Shown one piece after another: positions 29,974-34,291 of a stretch of 34,291 bases of DNA (the stretch's first letter is position 1; every line of letters starts with the position of its first letter). The notes beneath the pieces are model-generated. The model ran no database searches. It worked only from the letters and a program-made list of their open reading frames with translations, and had not been told where the DNA came from. This DNA comes from Campylobacterota bacterium. GTDB lineage: Bacteria > Campylobacterota > Campylobacteria > Campylobacterales > Sulfurimonadaceae. The stretch covers positions 1 through 34,291 of the forward strand of contig VCAX01000006.1 of NCBI GenBank assembly GCA_013607665.1, read 5' to 3'. The position numbers and the translations under genes were made by a program.

Positions 29974-31421
29974 TAGTTCTCCTCTTGTATTGTATGAACC
30001 CCGATCGATTCACTTCTGTTTAATGCTGCGGTCACGATTTCTCTTGCCGTTATTAAACGAAATTTTAGTAGTTTACCAATTTTTTCATTTAAAAGAGCAT
30101 TAATCGTCTCCAAAGCATCATTTAATCCACTTTTTGTTCGAATAATTGACACATTTTCCCACATTATATGACGAAGTTGATTCTTTTTTGCTTTATCTTC
30201 TTTGTAGCTCATCACCTCGTCACTCACAAGAAATTCTTTAAATTTTTTCTCTTCTTGATTTGCCAAGATATCATCGACTGCAAGCTTTGCAAAGACCAAG
30301 CCTTCTAAAAGAGAGTTTGATGCCAGTCTATTTGCCCCATGTACCCGTGTCGAAGCCACTTCCCCAATCGCATAAAGATTCTTCACATGCGGCACTCTTG
30401 CATGTAAATCTGTCTTAATACCGCCAATAGCATAGTGAAAAGCTGGCGAAATCGGCACTCTGTCTTTTGGTACTTTGTAACCGAGTGCGCGTAAATTTTT
30501 GTATATATTTGGAAATCTATGGGAGAAATACTCCTCATCAAAATTTTCAACATTCAGGTAAACCTGCAAGCCTGTCTTTTTCTTATACTTATAGATAGAT
30601 TTTGAGACAATATCACGCGAAGCGAGTTCTCCTCTTGGGTCATACTCAAACAAAAAGCGCTTGCCATTCTCATCTTCTATGGTCGCACCCTCTCCACGCA
30701 GCGCCTCTGTTAAGAGCATCTTTTGCGCACCTGTTGAGTTTACAAAAACAGTCGGATGGAACTGCAGCATCTCCATTCTATCAAGTGCGATGCCCTTCAG
30801 TGCACAAAGCCCCTGCATATCCGCACTGATGCACGGTGCGTTTGTGTGGTACTCATAAAGAGAGCCCACACCGCCGCTTGCAATGATAACATCTTTGGCA
30901 TAAAGATTATAACTTTTACGATGCTCGAGTACCGTTACACCGTAACACTCCCCATTTTCAATGAGCAGATCGACAACACGAGCATCACTGAGCATTGCGT
31001 GAGGATTATGAGCAAGTAAGAAGTGATGCAAATAACGTCCTGTTGCATCCCCGCCTGCGTGAAGAATGCGCTCACAGGAGTGTGCTGCCTCTTTTGTATA
31101 GAGAAGGTTCCCCTCTTCGTCTCTATCAAACTCAAAACCGTTTTGAATCAGATCATCGATCGCTTCACGGGAATGCTTGCTTAAAAGCTCCACCGCTTCA
31201 GTGTTACAAAGCCCATCGCCTGCAGCAAGTGTGTCTTGAATATGCGCAGGAACATCAGCCTCATCTCTTGCAAGGGCTACGCCACCTTGTGCATAAAAGG
31301 TATTACATTTAAAGGTCTGACGCTTATTTATAAGCAGTACTTTTTTATCTCGAGGCAGTTTCATCGCGGCATAGAGCCCCGCTACACCTGCTCCGATAAT
31401 TATGACATCATAGTGAAACAT
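29973..31421 (-). CDS. nadB: L-aspartate oxidase
   Basis: FAD motif 'DVIIIGAGVAGLYAAMKL', 'FYAQGGVAL', 'HAGGDATGRYLHHFLL', 'YAIGEVASTRVHGANRLASNSLLEGL'. Confidence 0.96.
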   Translation of the reverse strand: MFHYDVIIIGAGVAGLYAAMKLPRDKKVLLINKRQTFKCNTFYAQGGVALARDEADVPAHIQDTLAAGDGLCNTEAVELLSKHSREAIDDLIQNGFEFDRDEEGNLLYTKEAAHSCERILHAGGDATGRYLHHFLLAHNPHAMLSDARVVDLLIENGECYGVTVLEHRKSYNLYAKDVIIASGGVGSLYEYHTNAPCISADMQGLCALKGIALDRMEMLQFHPTVFVNSTGAQKMLLTEALRGEGATIEDENGKRFLFEYDPRGELASRDIVSKSIYKYKKKTGLQVYLNVENFDEEYFSHRFPNIYKNLRALGYKVPKDRVPISPAFHYAIGGIKTDLHARVPHVKNLYAIGEVASTRVHGANRLASNSLLEGLVFAKLAVDDILANQEEKKFKEFLVSDEVMSYKEDKAKKNQLRHIMWENVSIIRTKSGLNDALETINALLNEKIGKLLKFRLITAREIVTAALNRSESIGVHTIQEEN

Positions 31422-31582
31422 TAGTTACAACTCGTGTTGGTTTCATTGTTCTCAAAACTTTTCTCTTTGTAGTGAAATTCGACATTTTTATCACCTTGTG
31501 GCGCTTCATCTTGGTAATATGGCGGTGCTGCTTTATAGCCGCAAGCACTCAAACTTAATAAAAAGCTTGTTATAATTGCCAT
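31421..31582 (-). CDS. Small LptM/YifL-like lipoprotein candidate
   Basis: From Met at 31582: MAIITSFLLSLSACGYKAAPPYYQDEAP…; lipobox LSAC followed by CGYKxxPPYY resembling the LptM 'CGxKGPLY' motif; overlaps nadB by 1 nt. Confidence 0.6.
   Translation of the reverse strand: MAIITSFLLSLSACGYKAAPPYYQDEAPQGDKNVEFHYKEKSFENNETNTSCN
31571..31576 (+). promoter_or_regulatory. Candidate -10 box (TATAAT) for the DUF721-like gene
   Basis: TATAAT ends 6 nt before the ATG at 31583. Confidence 0.5.
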
Positions 31583-32032
31583 ATGAAAAACGCTTATGAT
31601 ATTATTCATTCTATTCAAAATAGACCTCAATTTTCTAAATTATCTCGTTATAAGTGCATCGATACAATACGCTCAAGTTTTAGCAGACCTCTGCAAAAGA
31701 TGATAAAGTTCGCTTATATAAAAAATGACACACTCTTTTTCGTTCTTAATCATCCCGGTGCCAAACAAGAGTTTGATAATAATATACAAAGCATTAAAAG
31801 CGCTTTAAAGTTCGTACAACCAAAAGAGTGCCAAGAGTTCTCCATCACAGATATCAAAGCCTTTGTCAGCCATACGCTTAACAGACAAACAGAGCAGACA
31901 ATAGCACCAAAACTTCCACAAACTTATCCTGAAAGGGCCACAGGATCCTTTGAGATCACAACAAAAGATGAAAATCTGAGAAACCTTTTAGAATCCATTC
32001 GCAGCCTTATAAAAGAGAAAAATGCAACTTAA
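31583..32032 (+). CDS. DUF721/DciA-like protein
   Basis: 149 aa; '[33 protein letters not shown]' resembles the DUF721 core; overlaps uvrC by 11 nt. Confidence 0.6.
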   Translation: MKNAYDIIHSIQNRPQFSKLSRYKCIDTIRSSFSRPLQKMIKFAYIKNDTLFFVLNHPGAKQEFDNNIQSIKSALKFVQPKECQEFSITDIKAFVSHTLNRQTEQTIAPKLPQTYPERATGSFEITTKDENLRNLLESIRSLIKEKNAT

Positions 32033-33824
32033 AGAAACAATTGCTCAGCTTCCTGATGCACCCGGAATCTACCAGTACCTCGACAAAAACGGGCAACTCC
32101 TCTACATCGGTAAGGCAAAAAACCTTGCAAATCGAGTCAAAAATTACTGGCTTTTCACACCACAGCTTCGCCCAAATACAAACCTTTCCACGAGAATTAC
32201 AAAGATGCTCGAGCAAACGGCATCTCTGGAGTATATTGTCGTAAATAGTGAGCATGATGCACTTATTCTGGAGAACTCCCTCATTAAACAGCTGCATCCA
32301 AAATATAATATTCTGCTGCGTGATGACAAGACCTACCCTTACATCTACATCGACAACTCTCAAAAGTATCCTCGATTTGACATTACACGCAAAATCATCA
32401 AAAGTGACAATATCAGCTACTATGGCCCCTACAGTATAGGTGCACGCGACATTTTGAACTCCATTTATGAAATAGCCAAACTTGTACAAAAAAAAGGCTG
32501 TCTGAAATTTAAAAAACTCTGCCTCTACCATCAAATAGGCAAATGCCTTGGCCCTTGTGAACTTCCCATCACTAAGGAGCGTTACCAACAAGAAGTAGAT
32601 CTTGCGACAAAACTCATTAAAAATAAAAAACTTTTGCTGCAAGAGCTGCAAAAAAAAATGGAGTTCTATGCTGAGGTTCTACGCTTTGAAGAAGCAGCAG
32701 AGCTGCGTGACAGAATGGAGAGAATCAGCCGTTCGGAAATAAAAAGTGAAATCGATTTTGCATCCAATGAAAACTTCGATATTTTTGCCATTGAGCATCA
32801 TGAGAGCAGAGCTGTTATTGTACGTATATTTATGCGTCACGGCAAGATCATCTCCTCCTCACATGATACTATAAACCTGCGTGAGGGATTTGATGCAAAT
32901 GAGCTCTACTCACGGGCACTGCTTGATTTTTATAAAGATGACAAACCTCCTATTGTCGCTCCTATTCTTATTGCTGAGAAATTTGAAGATTTAGAACTTA
33001 TTCAAACACATTTAAGCCGAGTTTTTGAGAAAAAAGCCAACATCACCATTCCACAAAGAGGTAAGAAAAAAGATCTCATCGCACTTGCACAGCTCAATGC
33101 CAAAGAGCTTTTGAAAAAAGATTCCAAACAAAAAGATTTCAAAACACTTCTTGAGATTCAAGAGTTGTGCCAACTTGAAAAAACACCTTACAGAGTAGAA
33201 GTCTTTGACAACTCTCACATGGCAGGTATTGCAACAGTCGGTGCTATGATAGTCTATGACAATGGCAAGTTCCACAAAAAGTCGTACCGCACTTACCACT
33301 TGCAGGCAAAAGATGAGTATGCACAGATGAAAGAGACACTCTCACGCAGAGCAGAGAGTTTTAGTAAAAATCCTCCACCGGACCTTTGGATACTTGACGG
33401 CGGAGCAACACTACTGCAACTTGCCTTGGATATTTTGGAATCTTTTGGCCTTAGTTTAGATGTTATTGCTATCTCCAAAGAGAAGATCGATGCCAAAGCA
33501 CATCGAGCCAAAGGAAAGGCAAAAGATATCATTTACACAAAAGAAGATGTTTTTCGTCTTAAAGAGAGTGATAAACGACTGCAGTTTGTGCAAAATCTGC
33601 GCGATGAGGCACACCAATGCGCTATAAACTTCCATAAAAAAACCAAGCTCAAACGTGACCAAGAGAGTAAGCTCTTAAGTTTACATGGAATTTCAGCTGC
33701 AAAAGTACAAAAACTACTCAATCATTTTGGAACTTTTGAAGCACTCAAAAAGCTTACAGTTGAGGAAATTAGTACTGTTTTAAGCCAAAAAGATGCAAAA
33801 ATTATCAAAAATTTTTATAAATAA
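32022..33824 (+). CDS. uvrC: Excinuclease ABC subunit C
   Basis: GIY-YIG '[34 protein letters not shown]', UVR motif '[14 protein letters not shown]', RNase H-like '[20 protein letters not shown]', C-terminal HhH. Confidence 0.98.
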   Translation: MQLKETIAQLPDAPGIYQYLDKNGQLLYIGKAKNLANRVKNYWLFTPQLRPNTNLSTRITKMLEQTASLEYIVVNSEHDALILENSLIKQLHPKYNILLRDDKTYPYIYIDNSQKYPRFDITRKIIKSDNISYYGPYSIGARDILNSIYEIAKLVQKKGCLKFKKLCLYHQIGKCLGPCELPITKERYQQEVDLATKLIKNKKLLLQELQKKMEFYAEVLRFEEAAELRDRMERISRSEIKSEIDFASNENFDIFAIEHHESRAVIVRIFMRHGKIISSSHDTINLREGFDANELYSRALLDFYKDDKPPIVAPILIAEKFEDLELIQTHLSRVFEKKANITIPQRGKKKDLIALAQLNAKELLKKDSKQKDFKTLLEIQELCQLEKTPYRVEVFDNSHMAGIATVGAMIVYDNGKFHKKSYRTYHLQAKDEYAQMKETLSRRAESFSKNPPPDLWILDGGATLLQLALDILESFGLSLDVIAISKEKIDAKAHRAKGKAKDIIYTKEDVFRLKESDKRLQFVQNLRDEAHQCAINFHKKTKLKRDQESKLLSLHGISAAKVQKLLNHFGTFEALKKLTVEEISTVLSQKDAKIIKNFYK

Positions 33825-33873
33825 CTCAACTTTCGCACATAAATTCCACTAAATCCACGAACTTAAGTTGAGT
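33824..33873. repeat. Inverted repeat downstream of uvrC
   Basis: ACTCAACTT (33824-33832) and AAGTTGAGT (33865-33873), perfect 9-bp arms with 32-nt spacer. Confidence 0.5.
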
Positions 33874-33944
33874 ATTAAAGCCCATAAATAGGCACTTTTG
33901 AGTATAATTTTGTTACCACAACATCATTATAAAGGGCTTATTTT

Positions 33945-34254
33945 ATGGAACTTGCAAATTATATCAATTATGCTATGAAGAGCTTATTAATATCCAAAGA
34001 TGTATGTAATTAGACCACAGTTCTTTATTCCTATGATTACACTACTAAGAAATGCAGCAACTAACTCTTTGGAGTATAAAAGAGAGTTAGCATTAGTAAA
34101 AGAGCAAAATATAGATGTAACAAACTTTGAGAGTGATCTTGAGAAGTTTAAAAATGCATTTGGAAAAAATTACGATTTAGCATCACGAAAATTTCAAACT
34201 GCAATCGATGAGATAGATAAATCAATCAACCCAAATTATGCAATAGAAATTTAA
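33945..34254 (+). pseudogene. Frameshifted, C-terminally truncated gene remnant (family uncertain)
   Basis: ATG 33945 with AAAGGG RBS-like sequence and TATAAT at 33903-33908; ORF stops at 34013; continuation in the +1 frame (34000-34254) gives VIRPQFF…RKFQTAIDEIDKSIN. Confidence 0.5.
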
Positions 34255-34291
34255 ATGGATTATCAAAACTTATAAATTAGTGCTGATATAT

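Noticed and set aside
32007-32651. Minus-strand 214-aa ORF
   Set aside because: Antisense to the uvrC GIY-YIG region; no domain or credible start context.
1-34291. CRISPR array, prophage, toxin-antitoxin or restriction-modification cluster
   Set aside because: No regularly spaced direct repeats, and no integrase, structural phage, TA or R-M protein motifs seen in the ORF set.

Overview
This 34.3 kb window is a gene-dense housekeeping segment of a Campylobacterota (epsilonproteobacterial, Sulfurimonas-like) chromosome; the taxonomic call is inferred from protein flavour and gene order. Most genes are on the minus strand. They cover ribosome/tRNA maturation (rplS-trmD-rimM-khpA-rpsP, ffh, smpB, truB), csrA-ispE, waaA, a UvrD/Rep helicase, cysK, atpE, pnp, lptD, purD, hemD, guaA, nhaD and nadB. 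Plus-strand genes include a LysR regulator, a DUF721/DciA-like ORF and uvrC. There is one tRNA-Leu(GAG). I see no CRISPR array, prophage, intact IS or obvious defence island, and no convincing new multi-gene system. The best second-look items are: (1) a Cache/PAS/GGDEF diguanylate cyclase split by one in-frame TAG; (2) a ~200-nt 6S-RNA-like gene with promoter and terminator between hemD and purD; (3) a long structured leader upstream of rpsP; (4) an SspB-like protein, possibly a ClpXP adaptor; (5) a small LptM-like lipoprotein whose likely ATG abuts the ATG of a divergent, possibly leaderless dciA-like gene; (6) a frameshifted, truncated gene remnant at the right end.
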